NCBI GenBank assembly: GCA_003669055.1
Contig: RAYB01000027.1
Location: 1 to 64,000, forward strand
DNA length: 64,000 nucleotides
Reading direction: 5' to 3'
DNA from: a bacterium 1XD21-70
GTDB lineage: Bacteria; Bacillota; Clostridia; Lachnospirales; Lachnospiraceae
Shown: one piece after another, positions 6,816 through 15,655 of the stretch
Numbering within the stretch: the stretch's first letter is position 1
How the letters are laid out: the number at the start of each line of letters is the position of its first letter
Program-made: the position numbers and the translations under genes
Notes under the pieces: generated by a model
Told to the model about the DNA's origin: nothing
The model's database searches: none
What the model saw: the letters and a program-made list of their open reading frames with translations, nothing else

Positions 6816-6962
6816 TCAACTTCCGGTATATCTAATCCCGGAATCCGGATCTGCCTGCCCTGTTTTCCTGCTTATCCATGAGCCCATCACAAATGCACGC
6901 TTCCCACAAGCGCGTTTCTGCTGCTGCTTTTTGCATTTGCTGGTCATGAACATGGCTGTCAT
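6816..6962 (-). CDS. Small basic protein, 48 residues, unknown function
   Basis: This short frame is a complete transcription unit: promoter TTTACA-17-TATAAT at 6995-7023, ribosome-binding site GAAAGGAAG, ATG at 6962, stop at 6816, and an intrinsic terminator 18 bases later. The product starts MTAMFMTSKCKKQQQKR and is rich in Lys/Arg/Gln in the first half and Gly/Ser/Asp in the second. It has no membrane segment and no recognisable domain. It might be a real small protein or a leader/sRNA with an incidental frame. It sits just upstream of a tRNA cluster. Confidence 0.5.
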   Translation of the reverse strand: MTAMFMTSKCKKQQQKRACGKRAFVMGSWISRKTGQADPDSGIRYTGS

Positions 6963-6994
6963 TGTTTTTTCTTCCTTTCTCTCCTGATGTCAAC

Positions 6995-7023
6995 ATTATA
7001 GCGCATCCCTCCCGGTTTGTAAA
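6995..7023 (-). promoter_or_regulatory. Promoter of the 48-codon ORF
   Basis: -35 TTTACA (7018-7023), 17-bp spacer, -10 TATAAT (6995-7000) on the minus strand. Confidence 0.75.
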
Positions 7024-7289
7024 TCTACCGGCAGTAGATAATTTTTTCCCCTGATTTTTATCCCTATGGCTCTATTACCTGGAACTCCTACTGCTCACTC
7101 AACTGTCTGCCCAATTCGATCCTGTATGTTCTGCACAGTCTCACTTCACCTATGTTCCCGCCTACTCTCACCATTTTCCCGTTTATATTTACAACCCGGA
7201 AAAAGAAGATCGATTTCATGTCATCCCCATGAATTCTTTTGGAAACCTGGTATCTTTTATCTCAAACATCCCTATCCTCCATCAAATTT

Positions 7290-7502
7290 CTAAATCAGTC
7301 CCCCCGATGAACATTTATTCCTGACATAAAAGCAACAGACGGTCTCTGGCTCCCATTCCCTAATCCTAATACGCACTTCCGCCAGCTTTTCTATAATCTC
7401 ACCACTGTCCATGATAAATAGTCTCCACGGCTTAAATACCCGTTCCTCATACGCTATGTCTGACTCAAAATTATCAAAAGACATGAAAAAGAGGGTATCC
7501 AA
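7290..7502 (-). CDS. Hypothetical protein, 70 residues, possibly a frameshifted fragment
   Basis: The translation contains FESDIAYEERVFKPWRLFIM and then an alternating-charge stretch (EIIEKLAEVRIRIREWEPET), so the frame looks protein-like. No ribosome-binding site is visible before the ATG, and the start overlaps the end of another frame (7454-7633) in a different register. The two may have been one gene joined by a frameshift. No domain is recognised. It sits between tRNA groups, a common landing zone for mobile DNA. Confidence 0.3.
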   Translation of the reverse strand: MDTLFFMSFDNFESDIAYEERVFKPWRLFIMDSGEIIEKLAEVRIRIREWEPETVCCFYVRNKCSSGGLI

Positions 7503-7633
7503 TGGCGGAATGCCTCTCTCTTGCTTCCTCCATAGGCTTTTAGTCGTCCCCTAGAGCCGTCAACATACTCCACTGTCGTTCTGGCACGGACTCTTCCTTT
7601 GTGATCATCGCAGGTAATAATCAGTTTTGCCAT
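7454..7633 (-). CDS. Hypothetical protein, 59 residues, AP2-like N-terminal motif
   Basis: An ATG at 7633 with a weak GGGAAG site opens a frame starting MAKLIITCDDHKGRVRARTT and continuing with VEYVDGSRGRLKAYGGSKRE. The strand-turn-strand pattern with basic residues followed by a K-R-E-A helix resembles the N-terminal Arm/AP2-like domain of tyrosine integrases, but there is no catalytic domain. The last 14 residues look out of frame and overlap the frame at 7290-7502. It is best seen as a possible fragment of an integrase-like or other DNA-binding gene; confidence is low. Confidence 0.3.
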   Translation of the reverse strand: MAKLIITCDDHKGRVRARTTVEYVDGSRGRLKAYGGSKREAFRHWIPSFSCLLIILSQT

Positions 7634-7804
7634 AAGAATTTCTTCCCTGTCCTAATTATGGAAATCCTAATGCATCTTTCGGAAAACCCCTTTTTTGTGG
7701 TTTTTATGCCATTTTCTTTCCCCCAGAAAATCAGCAATTTTCCCCTAATTTTGCCTACAGAAGACTTACGTAGCCGTTATGTAAGACTTATAGAGAAAAA
7801 ACGT

Positions 7805-7840
7805 AAAAGTGCGTAAACCCCGATGTTTACGCACTTTTTT
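7805..7840. terminator. Bidirectional terminator
   Basis: 14-bp perfect stem (7805-7818 with 7825-7838, AAAAGTGCGTAAAC arm) with T-runs on both sides. It lies downstream of the Pro-Glu-Thr tRNA unit. Confidence 0.8.
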
Positions 7841-7865
7841 GCCTCTTATGACTCCTTATTTTCCA

Positions 7866-7938
7866 AGCTCCCGGCCGGACTCGAACCGGCGACCCACGCA
7901 TTACGAATGCGTTGCGCTACCAACTGCGCTACGGAAGC
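7866..7938 (-). tRNA. tRNA-Thr (anticodon CGT)
   Basis: Acceptor GCTTCCG/CGGGAGC (one G.U), anticodon arm ACGCA-TTCGTAA-TGCGT, T arm GCCGG-TTCGAGT-CCGGC. Confidence 0.95.
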
Positions 7939-7941
7939 ATC

Positions 7942-7970
7942 AAAAATGCTTTGGACACTGTCCAAAGCAT
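7942..7970 (-). terminator. Hairpin with U-run between tRNA-Glu and tRNA-Thr
   Basis: 12-bp perfect stem (ATGCTTTGGACA arm) around a single base, followed on the minus strand by TTTTT. It could terminate part of the transcripts coming from tRNA-Pro/tRNA-Glu, or serve as a processing site. Confidence 0.6.
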
Positions 7971-7974
7971 CTGA

Positions 7975-8046
7975 TGACCTCACCGGGAATCGAACCCGGG
8001 TTTACGCCGTGAGAGGGCGTCGTCTTGACCGCTTGACCATGAGGCC
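7975..8046 (-). tRNA. tRNA-Glu (anticodon CTC)
   Basis: Acceptor GGCCTCA/TGAGGTC, anticodon arm ACGCC-CTCTCAC-GGCGT, T arm CCGGG-TTCGATT-CCCGG. Confidence 0.95.
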
Positions 8047-8077
8047 TTAACCAACGGCTTGTACTGCTAAGAGTACA

Positions 8078-8151
8078 TCGAGGCGACAAGATTCGAACTT
8101 GCGGCCTCTGCGTCCCGAACGCAGCGCTCTACCAAACTGAGCCACGCCTCG
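8078..8151 (-). tRNA. tRNA-Pro (anticodon CGG)
   Basis: Acceptor CGAGGCG/CGCCTCG, anticodon arm CTGCG-TTCGGGA-CGCAG, T arm GCAAG-TTCGAAT-CTTGT. First gene of the Pro-Glu-Thr unit. Confidence 0.95.
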
Positions 8152-8162
8152 ATACCTCTGAT

Positions 8163-8191
8163 AGTATAATACTAATTGTTTCAATTGTCAA
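8163..8191 (-). promoter_or_regulatory. Promoter of the tRNA Pro-Glu-Thr unit
   Basis: -35 TTGACA (8186-8191), 17-bp spacer, -10 TATACT (8163-8168), 12 bases before tRNA-Pro. Confidence 0.8.
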
Positions 8192-8224
8192 CAAAATTTT
8201 TACAATTTATTCAATTTATCATCC

Positions 8225-10516
8225 TTACCGGTTTCTGTTATAGTTGATCAGGCACCCTGCCTTGACGATCTTCTTTTCATCCTCCGTCATATCTGCGATA
8301 TACAGAGTAATCTCCCTCACTTCCTCCCCCACCACATAGGCACGGATATTTTTCATATCGCCGTCTAACGCCGCCTTGATCCCCGGCACATAGATGTAAT
8401 CCCCAACCTCAAAACCCTCCGGCTCACCTTCCATCTGGAACGGGATCATCCCCCAGTTCATCACATTGGAGCGGTAGCGTTTCGTCGCATACTCCGTGCA
8501 GATATTGGCAAGGCCCCCGATCACACGCTGGCAGCTGGCCGCCTGCTCCCTGGCAGAGCCGTCGCCGGGGCGCCTGGCATAGACCATGCTCCCAATCTCC
8601 GTCTCCAGCGCTTCCACATCCTCGCTGCCTGGAATCGTCCGGATCTTATCAAAGACAGCCTTCAATTCCGGCACTGCCTCTGCCGGGCAGACGCCGGCCA
8701 CCCTGGCCTTCTCGGCCTTGTCCGCCTCCTTGCTCCTCCCCACATATCCCGGATCCCTCCTGGAAAGCGTAAACTCTGCCAAACCTAAGGGATTGGAACG
8801 GTAGGAGGAAGTCTCTCCCGACGGGATCAGTTCATCCGTAGTAGTCACCGGGTCTAAGATCTTTGAACAGACCTTTAAAAGGATGTTGTCTGTCAGGGGA
8901 CTCATCCTGGGCCAGTCCTTAATATTAGGGCCGTAGACCAGTTCTGCCTTCTCATCCCCCTTGTTGTAGCCCTGGTAAATCCTGGCCTTGTACACGCTGC
9001 CATCAAATGCATATTCCGGTACCCGGTAACCATCTGCCGCATCGGTTGCTGCCGTCAGGATCCCCCCGTTTGCTGCCGTCGCGGCGATCGAACGGGCATC
9101 CATCAGAGCCACTGCTGACATCTGTCCCACCCCTGGCTTTGAACCCTCACGGTTCGGGAAATTGCGGGTGGTATGGCGGACGGAAAACCCGTTGTTGGCA
9201 GGAGTATCTCCCGCGCCGAAGCAAGGCCCGCAGAAGGCTGTCTTTAAAACGGCGCCTGCTGCCATCAGATCGGCAATCGCACCTTTCCTCACTAAATCGA
9301 TGTACACCGGCTGTGAAGAAGGGTACACGGACAAGGAGAATGCATCTGCCCCGCAGCTCTTCCCCCGCAGGATATGGGCTGCCTCCATCACATTGGTATA
9401 ATTGCCGCCTGCACAGCCTGCTATGATCCCCTGGGTCACCATCAGCTTTCCGTCCACGATCTTGTCTGTCAGCGAAAAATTGATATCCGGGTTCCCGGTC
9501 ACCTTCGTGGCTTCCACCTCAACTCCCCGGAGGATATCACCCAGGTTTGCATTCAGTTCTTCAATCTCATAAGTATTGCTTGGATGGAACGGCAATGCAA
9601 TCATGGGCTTCACGGTGCTCATATCCACATACACCACGCCATCATAGTATGCCACATCTGCCGGGTTCAGTTCCCGGTAATCCTCCCCCCTGCCATGCAT
9701 GGCTAAAAATTCTTTTGTATCTTCATCCGTCCTCCAGATAGAAGACAGGCAGGTGGTCTCCGTGGTCATCACGTCGATGCCGTTGCGGAAATCCGTTGTC
9801 ATGGAAGCCACTCCCGGCCCCACGAACTCCATTACTTTATTCTTCACATATCCGCACTGGTATACAGCCCCGATGATAGCCAGCGCAATATCCTGGGGAC
9901 CCACCCCCGGCTGCGGCTTCCCATCCAGGTAAATTGCCACCACGCCCGGGTAATCCACATCATATGTATCACACAGAAGCTGTTTCACCAGTTCCCCGCC
10001 GCCCTCACCGACTGCCATGGTCCCCAAGGCGCCATATCTGGTATGGCTGTCAGATCCCAGGATCATCTTCCCGCAGCCGGCCATCACCTCCCGCATATAC
10101 TGATGGATCACAGCGATATGCGGGGGCACAAAAATTCCGCCATATTTTTTACAGGCCGACAGCCCAAATACATGGTCGTCCTCGTTGATCGTCCCTCCCA
10201 CCGCACACAAGGAATTGTGGCAGTTCGTCAACACATAGGGCAGGGGAAACCTTTCCATGCCGGATGCCTTCGCGGTCTGGACAATCCCCACAAAGGTGAT
10301 ATCATGGCTGGCCATCGCGTCAAAACGGATCCGCAGCTTCTCCATATCCCCGGAAATATTATGCGCCTCCAAAATCGAGTACGCGATAGTCCCCTTCCTG
10401 GCCTCATCCTTATCTGCCTCTTTCCCGGTCAGGGAAGCTACCTTTTCCGCTTCGCTTTCCGGCATCAGTTCGGTTCCGTTTACCAGAAATGCACCGCCCT
10501 CATACAGTTTTACCAT
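8225..10516 (-). CDS. Aconitase-superfamily hydratase, YbhJ type
   Basis: 763 residues, close to the usual length of YbhJ-type hydratases. Aconitase landmarks are present: the substrate-binding signature [12 protein letters not shown] (about 154-165) with [10 protein letters not shown], iron-sulfur cysteine regions [12 protein letters not shown] and [18 protein letters not shown], and a C-terminal swivel-like domain with [14 protein letters not shown], where true aconitases carry the S/R phosphate and carboxylate contacts. It is expected to be a cytosolic [4Fe-4S] hydro-lyase. The substrate is not certain: the family sits beside aconitase and isopropylmalate dehydratase but is distinct. It has its own promoter at 10561-10589 and an AGGAGG site. 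No TCA or leucine genes are adjacent, so context gives no hint. Confidence 0.85.
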   Translation of the reverse strand: MVKLYEGGAFLVNGTELMPESEAEKVASLTGKEADKDEARKGTIAYSILEAHNISGDMEKLRIRFDAMASHDITFVGIVQTAKASGMERFPLPYVLTNCHNSLCAVGGTINEDDHVFGLSACKKYGGIFVPPHIAVIHQYMREVMAGCGKMILGSDSHTRYGALGTMAVGEGGGELVKQLLCDTYDVDYPGVVAIYLDGKPQPGVGPQDIALAIIGAVYQCGYVKNKVMEFVGPGVASMTTDFRNGIDVMTTETTCLSSIWRTDEDTKEFLAMHGRGEDYRELNPADVAYYDGVVYVDMSTVKPMIALPFHPSNTYEIEELNANLGDILRGVEVEATKVTGNPDINFSLTDKIVDGKLMVTQGIIAGCAGGNYTNVMEAAHILRGKSCGADAFSLSVYPSSQPVYIDLVRKGAIADLMAAGAVLKTAFCGPCFGAGDTPANNGFSVRHTTRNFPNREGSKPGVGQMSAVALMDARSIAATAANGGILTAATDAADGYRVPEYAFDGSVYKARIYQGYNKGDEKAELVYGPNIKDWPRMSPLTDNILLKVCSKILDPVTTTDELIPSGETSSYRSNPLGLAEFTLSRRDPGYVGRSKEADKAEKARVAGVCPAEAVPELKAVFDKIRTIPGSEDVEALETEIGSMVYARRPGDGSAREQAASCQRVIGGLANICTEYATKRYRSNVMNWGMIPFQMEGEPEGFEVGDYIYVPGIKAALDGDMKNIRAYVVGEEVREITLYIADMTEDEKKIVKAGCLINYNRNR

Positions 10517-10560
10517 TCCGATTTTCCTCCTGTGGAATCATTCCGTGTTTTGTTTCCTCT

Positions 10561-10589
10561 ATTATGCACGAATCCCACCTATCAGTCAA
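10561..10589 (-). promoter_or_regulatory. Promoter of the YbhJ-type hydratase gene
   Basis: -35 TTGACT (10584-10589), 17-bp spacer, -10 CATAAT (10561-10566) on the minus strand. Confidence 0.7.
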
Positions 10590-10630
10590 ATACTATATCT
10601 CTTATAGATGACATAGGAAAATCCAATATC

Positions 10631-11503
10631 TCATGCCTTTTTACTGTATGTGCCGTCCTTCTCCGGCGGGTTATCCGTCACCTTGGAGGCCATTGCACTA
10701 TACACAGCCTTCCCCTGGGAAATGCCGAGTGAAGCGTCCGGCGAGCCTCCCTCCCCCGCCGTATATCCCGGGATCACCGTCTGTGTCTCTGTCAGGCGGA
10801 CAGACTCCTGCACTTTTTTGGTATGCTCCGACAAATCCTGGCTCGGGGTTCCTTGCTCCGTCTTGTTTTTTACCTCTTCCCCGGCCACCACCTCCCGCAT
10901 CTTGCCATTGTCCCATTTGCGCAGGCGTTTCATCCTCCGTTCGGTATTCACCTGGCTTTTCGCCGCCCGTTCCCGCTTTTCTCTCTGTTTCCTGTCGAGT
11001 TCATGCTTCCAGGGCTTTGATAACACCTGCTTTCTCGTCTCTGCCTCCGCCGCCTGCAGCTGCGCTGTCCGTATCATCAGAAACTCTGCATCTTCTTTCT
11101 TGGCAACGGCTGCTGCCATCGCCATTTTGTCCATCCGGATCTTTTCTGCATCATCCCGCGTCCTTGCGGCCTTTAGCTGTTCTTCATAGGCCGCACGTTC
11201 GCGTTCTAAGGCGATTACCTTCCGGTAAAGTTCCGGTGCATGTTCCCGCAAAAATTCCTTCTCCTCTCCCGTCAGCCGGGCACCGGACTTTAGCTTATTC
11301 TTAATTTTCTGCAGCTTTTTCTGGATCTGCGCCTTGCTCATACCCCCTCTGTTGCGCGCCACTGTCTCCACAAACAGCTTGCTCGTCCGGCTCATCCCTC
11401 CTCCGGTTGAAACCTGCTTCCCCTGTAGTTTTAGCATCCGGATCTGATCCTGCCCGGAAGTTTTTTGTTCCCTCTTTAGACCTCCGATTCTATCTGCTCC
11501 CAC
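10631..11503 (-). CDS. Charged coiled-coil protein of unknown function
   Basis: 290 residues from a GTG at 11503 behind AGGGGGT. The middle (about residues 55-200) is rich in Lys, Arg, Glu and Ala and is predicted by eye to be long helices or coiled coil (MSKAQIQKKLQKIKNKLKSG, then ERERAAYEEQLKAARTRDD). The tail (about 215-290) is Ser/Thr/Gly-rich and probably disordered. There is no signal peptide or membrane segment, so it should be cytosolic. It is the third gene of the glgX-patatin-coiled-coil run, 58 bases after the patatin gene. No family is recognised and no function is proposed. Confidence 0.65.
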   Translation of the reverse strand: MGADRIGGLKREQKTSGQDQIRMLKLQGKQVSTGGGMSRTSKLFVETVARNRGGMSKAQIQKKLQKIKNKLKSGARLTGEEKEFLREHAPELYRKVIALERERAAYEEQLKAARTRDDAEKIRMDKMAMAAAVAKKEDAEFLMIRTAQLQAAEAETRKQVLSKPWKHELDRKQREKRERAAKSQVNTERRMKRLRKWDNGKMREVVAGEEVKNKTEQGTPSQDLSEHTKKVQESVRLTETQTVIPGYTAGEGGSPDASLGISQGKAVYSAMASKVTDNPPEKDGTYSKKA

Positions 11504-11561
11504 AACATCACCCCCTGCCTTCCTTCTTATATATAATATTTCGGCAGAAAGCGGCCATCGA

Positions 11562-12419
11562 TTAAGATGTTTTCAGCCATTTGAGGAGCCTGTCCATATG
11601 TTGCAGGGCATCCTGTCGCCCCAAATCGTATGCCTCCTGCATTTTTTGCGGATTATGTTCCATCCGTCCAATCGTCAGTTCGCGGCTCGGGCAAATCACA
11701 AACACTTCGCCCGCTTCCTCCAGCCTCCTGATATAACGGATTGTCTTATTGTAATCCACATGGCGCCTCTCCATCGCCCTCACCAGCCGCGGATAGCGCC
11801 AATAGCGCAGGCGTACCAGGCCGCTCATCTCTGCCTGCTTCACATAACCCTCCTGCCGGGTCAGCACCACCACATTCCGGCAAAAACCCATACGGCGGAA
11901 TGCACGCACCGGGATACTGTCCGTGCAGCCGCCATCCAGGTATTTCTTCCCGTTCAGCCGCACCATCTTCGATATGCACGGCAAAGAGGCAGAAGCCCGC
12001 ATGATATCCACCTGCTTTTTCAAATCCTCCATCCGCAGATACTCTGCCTTCCCTGTTGCCACATTGCTGCAAACCGCATAAAATTCTGCCCGCGACTGCC
12101 CAAAAGCCTCATAGTCAAAGGGATCCAGCCGGTCTGGCAGGTCATGGTAGCAGAACTTCTCCCCCACCATATCCCCGGTCAGCAGCAGGTTCCGAAAACT
12201 CATAAAACGCCAGTCTTTGCAGTAACGTTTATAATAACGGATGCTTCTGCCTCTCTGCCCGGACAGGAAAGAGCAGCCATGTACCACACCTGCCGACACC
12301 CCAATCACACCGTCAAATTCCACCCCCTTTTCCAAAAACACATCCAGCACACCGGCTGTATAGATGCCGCGCATCCCGCCGCCTTCTAATACCAGCCCGG
12401 TTTTTTCTCTTTGTTCCAT
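11562..12419 (-). CDS. Patatin-like phospholipase (YjjU type)
   Basis: 285 residues. The oxyanion-hole motif EGGGMRG is at 12-18, the nucleophile elbow GVSAG at 40-44 (Ser42), and the catalytic aspartate in LDGG (Asp162), the complete Ser/Asp dyad of the patatin family. Such enzymes hydrolyse acyl esters of lipids in the cytosol or at the membrane; YjjU-type members have unsettled substrates. The ATG has an AGGAGG site. It lies 34 bases after glgX, so the two are probably cotranscribed, although a functional link to glycogen is not obvious. It is followed by a coiled-coil gene in the same direction. Confidence 0.88.
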   Translation of the reverse strand: MEQREKTGLVLEGGGMRGIYTAGVLDVFLEKGVEFDGVIGVSAGVVHGCSFLSGQRGRSIRYYKRYCKDWRFMSFRNLLLTGDMVGEKFCYHDLPDRLDPFDYEAFGQSRAEFYAVCSNVATGKAEYLRMEDLKKQVDIMRASASLPCISKMVRLNGKKYLDGGCTDSIPVRAFRRMGFCRNVVVLTRQEGYVKQAEMSGLVRLRYWRYPRLVRAMERRHVDYNKTIRYIRRLEEAGEVFVICPSRELTIGRMEHNPQKMQEAYDLGRQDALQHMDRLLKWLKTS

Positions 12420-12453
12420 CTGATTCTCTGCCTCCTGTCAAACCTAAAAACTT

Positions 12454-14604
12454 TCACAGCCGCTCCGGCGACAAATACGCCCGGCCGTAGAACACGGCCA
12501 CCGAACGCGGCTTCATGATAAATGCATGGTCAATCCTTACCCCGTCCTCCCCCTCATAAAAATAACGTCCCTTCCAGTCCCCAAAAGTATTGACGCTCAG
12601 ATACCAAGCCCCTCTCCTGTGCAGCCGGGGCAGTGTGATCTCCACATCCTCCCAGTGGGTATTGACTGCCACATAGACCAAATCGTCCCTGCCGTTCTCT
12701 CTGTCATAGCCGGCAAAGCTAATGGCAATAGTCCTTGCATTTTCCGGAAGTTCCGTCCTGTCGGCATCCACATCGTGGGAATGCATCGCCTCCATGCCGC
12801 AGATCGCATCCGGGAGTTTCTTGCGGATTACCGGGTGCCTGCCGCGGAAACGGATCATGAATTTAAAAAATTCAAACAATTCCCTGTTTTTTTCCAAAAG
12901 CCCCCAGTCAAGCCAGGAAATCTCGTTATCCTGGCAATAGCTGTTATTGTTCCCAAACTGCGTATTGCCAAATTCATCCCCTGCTAAAAACATCGGCGCA
13001 CCGCGGCTGCACATCAGCACGGCACAGGCATTGCGGATCATGCGGAACCGAAGGTTCAAAACCTCAGGGTCATCCGTATCCCCCTCTGCCCCGCAATTCC
13101 AGCTGCGGTTGTCATTGGCTCCATCCGTATTATTCCAACCGTTTTTCTCATTATGCTTTTCATTATAGGAATAGAGGTCATATAGGGTGAATCCGTCATG
13201 GCAGCTTAAAAAATTCACACACGAATTGTATCCCGCATAGCGGCCGTTGTCATCCGAAATATGGATCCCATAGAGATCCCCGGATCCGCAGATGCTCCAC
13301 GCCGCATTCCAGGCTTCCCAGCAATCCCCCTTCAGGTATCCTCTCAGTGCATCCCGGTAACGGCCGTTCCATTCTGCCCAGCGTTTCTCGGCAGGGAAAC
13401 ACCCTACCTGATACATTCCCCCTGCATCCCACGCTTCGGCAATCAGCTTGACATTCCCCAGGATCGGGTCATGCGCCAGGCTTTCCAGAAGCGGCGGCTT
13501 ATTCATCGGTGAGCCGTCCTCATTCCTCCCCAGGATACTGGCCAAATCGAAGCGGAAGCCGTCCACGCGGTAGTTGATGGTCCAATAGCGCAGGCATTCC
13601 AAAATCATCTGGCGCACAATGGGATGGTTGCAGTTGAGGGTATTGCCGCAGCCGCTGAAATTATAATAATTGCCCTCCGGCGTCAGCATATAATATACCT
13701 TGTTGTCAATGCCCTTAAAACAAAAAGTGGGGCCCATCTCGTTCCCCTCCGCCGTATGGTTAAAAACCACATCCAAAATCACTTCAATCCCGTTATCGTG
13801 GAGGTCACGGATCAGTTCCTTTAGTTCTGTCCCCTCCCGGTTAAACTCAGCAGTCGATGCATAATTGCTGTTCGGGGCAAAAAAACTGACCGTATTATAA
13901 CCCCAATAGTCCAGCAGCAGTTCTCCCCCTACCTCCCTGGAATTCATCGTCTCATCAAACTCAAAGATCGGCATCAGTTCTACCGCATTGATCCCTAGTT
14001 CTTTCAGGTAAGGGATCTTCTCCCGGATACCGGCAAAGGTTCCCGGGAACCTTACGCCTGAACTCGGATGATAGGTAAACCCCCGCACATGCATTTCGTA
14101 AATCACCAGGTCACACAGCTGTGTCGAGGACTGCGGCATATCCCCCCAGTCGAACACATCCTTTACCACCCGGGCATGATAGTGCTTCACCATCTTTTCC
14201 CCCCAGACCTCCTGGCCGGTCACTGCCCGTGCATACGGATCCAAAAGAATCGCATTCCGGTCGAACAGCATCCCCTTGTCCGGCTGGTATTCCCCGTCAA
14301 TCCGGTAAGCATATTCAAAATCCTCAATCTTTAACCCAAACACAATCATAGAATACACATCCCCGACTTTATATTCGTCGGGGAAAGGAAGGATTGCATA
14401 AGGCTCCTCCTCCCCTTTGTGGAACAATAGGAGTTCGCAGGAATGTCCGTTCTGTGTATGGACCGTAAAATTCACCCCTACCTCAGATGCCACTGCCCCG
14501 TTGCTGTCAAACAGCCCCGGGCGCACCTGGTATCCCGCAATCTCTCCCATCGGCACAATCGAAACAGGATAATCCAATGTCAGTTTCTGGCTGTGCAAAA
14601 TCAT
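12454..14604 (-). CDS. glgX: Glycogen debranching enzyme / isoamylase-type alpha-1,6-glucosidase (GlgX)
   Basis: 716 residues, GH13 subfamily 11. An N-terminal CBM48-like beta-sandwich (about 20-150) precedes the TIM barrel. The four conserved GH13 regions are visible: DVVFNHT (278-284), GFRFDLAS (349-356, nucleophile Asp353), EAWDAGG (390-396, acid/base Glu390) and FLSCHDG (465-471, with Asp470). The family cleaves alpha-1,6 branch points, GlgX acting on the short stubs left by glycogen phosphorylase; a glgP gene lies about 8 kb away in this window. The ATG has AAGGAGG and its own promoter lies at 14676-14704. It heads a run with a patatin and a coiled-coil gene. Confidence 0.93.
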   Translation of the reverse strand: MILHSQKLTLDYPVSIVPMGEIAGYQVRPGLFDSNGAVASEVGVNFTVHTQNGHSCELLLFHKGEEEPYAILPFPDEYKVGDVYSMIVFGLKIEDFEYAYRIDGEYQPDKGMLFDRNAILLDPYARAVTGQEVWGEKMVKHYHARVVKDVFDWGDMPQSSTQLCDLVIYEMHVRGFTYHPSSGVRFPGTFAGIREKIPYLKELGINAVELMPIFEFDETMNSREVGGELLLDYWGYNTVSFFAPNSNYASTAEFNREGTELKELIRDLHDNGIEVILDVVFNHTAEGNEMGPTFCFKGIDNKVYYMLTPEGNYYNFSGCGNTLNCNHPIVRQMILECLRYWTINYRVDGFRFDLASILGRNEDGSPMNKPPLLESLAHDPILGNVKLIAEAWDAGGMYQVGCFPAEKRWAEWNGRYRDALRGYLKGDCWEAWNAAWSICGSGDLYGIHISDDNGRYAGYNSCVNFLSCHDGFTLYDLYSYNEKHNEKNGWNNTDGANDNRSWNCGAEGDTDDPEVLNLRFRMIRNACAVLMCSRGAPMFLAGDEFGNTQFGNNNSYCQDNEISWLDWGLLEKNRELFEFFKFMIRFRGRHPVIRKKLPDAICGMEAMHSHDVDADRTELPENARTIAISFAGYDRENGRDDLVYVAVNTHWEDVEITLPRLHRRGAWYLSVNTFGDWKGRYFYEGEDGVRIDHAFIMKPRSVAVFYGRAYLSPERL

Positions 14605-14675
14605 TCAGTTACCTCCTTCTCGTCCGTGTCGTTTATGCATATCCAAAACCGAATCCTGTATCTAAATATGCCATC

Positions 14676-14704
14676 AGTTTAGCATATCCCACAAGGTTAT
14701 TCAA
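14676..14704 (-). promoter_or_regulatory. Promoter of the glgX operon
   Basis: -35 TTGAAT (14699-14704), 17-bp spacer, -10 TAAACT (14676-14681), minus strand. Confidence 0.6.
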
Positions 14705-14773
14705 GGCCATTCCCTTGTCTCTTGTCAATGTTACAAAATTAGTTAATTTCTTGTTAAAATCATCATTTTGTAC

Positions 14774-14802
14774 TTGATTATCTGATGGAATAACGCTATA
14801 AT
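14774..14802 (+). promoter_or_regulatory. Promoter of the Glu/Lys-rich lipoprotein gene
   Basis: -35 TTGATT (14774-14779), 17-bp spacer, -10 TATAAT (14797-14802), plus strand, divergent from the glgX promoter. Confidence 0.8.
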
Positions 14803-14846
14803 ATCTTCGGTTATTCACTTTTTATTTTTTATAGGGAGGATTTGTT

Positions 14847-15485
14847 ATGTTAAAGATGAAAAACCGTATTGTTCCGGCAATCCTTGCCGCCATGGCTCTG
14901 ACTGCCCTGACTGCCTGCGGAGGCGATAAAGCCGCAGACACCACCACTGCTGCCGAGGCAACTACCGAGGCCCAGGCCGAGGAAAGCAAGGAAGAGAAAG
15001 CTGACGAGAGCAAGGAAGAGAAGGCTGACGAGAGCAAGGAAGAGTCCAAAGAGGAAACTAGCGAAGAAGCGAAAGCAGACGCCTCCGGCGACAGCAGCGA
15101 CTACCTGGCTCAGGTAGATACCATGAACAAGGCTGCAGAGGAGTTCATCACCGTCAGCATGGAATTTATGCAGCTGGCTCAGGACGACCCGGAAAACATT
15201 GAGGCAATGACGGAATGCATCGAAAAGACCCGCGCAACCAAGCAGGCTTTCGTGGACTTTTCCCAGATCAGCAACCCGCCGGAAGGCCTGGAGGAGCCCC
15301 ATGCCAAACTGGCAGAAGCTGCCGGCAAATATGCTGACACCTTGGAAGTGTACTGCGACGTGCTGCTGGCAAGCATCAATGGCGAAGATCACGAAGCAGC
15401 TGCTACTATCCAGGATGACTGGACCAAAGTTGCTACCGAATTGAGCGAAGCTATGGGTGCTGTTGAGGAAGCTGCTTCCAATTAA
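14847..15485 (+). CDS. Lipoprotein with Glu/Lys repeat linker, unknown function
   Basis: 212 residues. A signal peptide (about 1-25) ends in the lipobox ALTAC (Cys about 26). It is followed by an Ala/Thr/Glu stretch and a low-complexity linker with repeats of ESKEEKAD (about 48-75). The folded part (about 85-212) is predicted to be all alpha-helical, with Met- and Glu-rich helices (MNKAAEEFITVSMEFMQLAQ), resembling helical-bundle domains of extracytoplasmic lipoproteins. The ATG has a GGGAGG site, a strong promoter lies upstream and a terminator at 15515-15566, so it is monocistronic. It is anchored outside the membrane. No specific family is recognised. Confidence 0.8.
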   Translation: MLKMKNRIVPAILAAMALTALTACGGDKAADTTTAAEATTEAQAEESKEEKADESKEEKADESKEESKEETSEEAKADASGDSSDYLAQVDTMNKAAEEFITVSMEFMQLAQDDPENIEAMTECIEKTRATKQAFVDFSQISNPPEGLEEPHAKLAEAAGKYADTLEVYCDVLLASINGEDHEAAATIQDDWTKVATELSEAMGAVEEAASN

Positions 15486-15514
15486 TCTTCAAATTACATT
15501 TTTAAAAATCACAC

Positions 15515-15566
15515 CAAAAAACCTGCTGGCAATCCCTTTCGGTTTGGATTCCTGCAGGTTTTTTTC
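15515..15566 (+). terminator. Terminator after the lipoprotein gene
   Basis: AAAACCTGC pairs with GCAGGTTTT, with inner pairing GGCAATCC/GGATTCC, followed by TTTTTTT. It can act on both strands. Confidence 0.8.
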
Positions 15567-15655
15567 ATTATCCTTCCGGCAGGTAAATAATAAATAAATC
15601 CCGCAAACCCTCGATTTATCAACAAAATCTTGGATTTGCGGGATCCTTGCATGAA

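Larger units (their letters stand above)
7024..7803. other. Gap with short or decayed reading frames
   Basis: No family is recognised. Three minus-strand frames are visible: 7088-7219 (43 codons, starting MKSIFFFRVVNINGKMVRVG), 7290-7502 (70 codons) and 7454-7633 (59 codons). They lie in different frames and end to end, as expected of a decayed gene or small element. Confidence 0.35.

Noticed and set aside
10633-11304. Plus-strand frame opposite the coiled-coil gene
   Set aside because: Proline/serine-rich antisense reading without start signals; the minus-strand gene fits the operon.
14850-15392. Antisense frame over the Glu/Lys-rich lipoprotein
   Set aside because: The plus-strand gene has promoter, ribosome-binding site, lipobox and terminator; the antisense frame has none.
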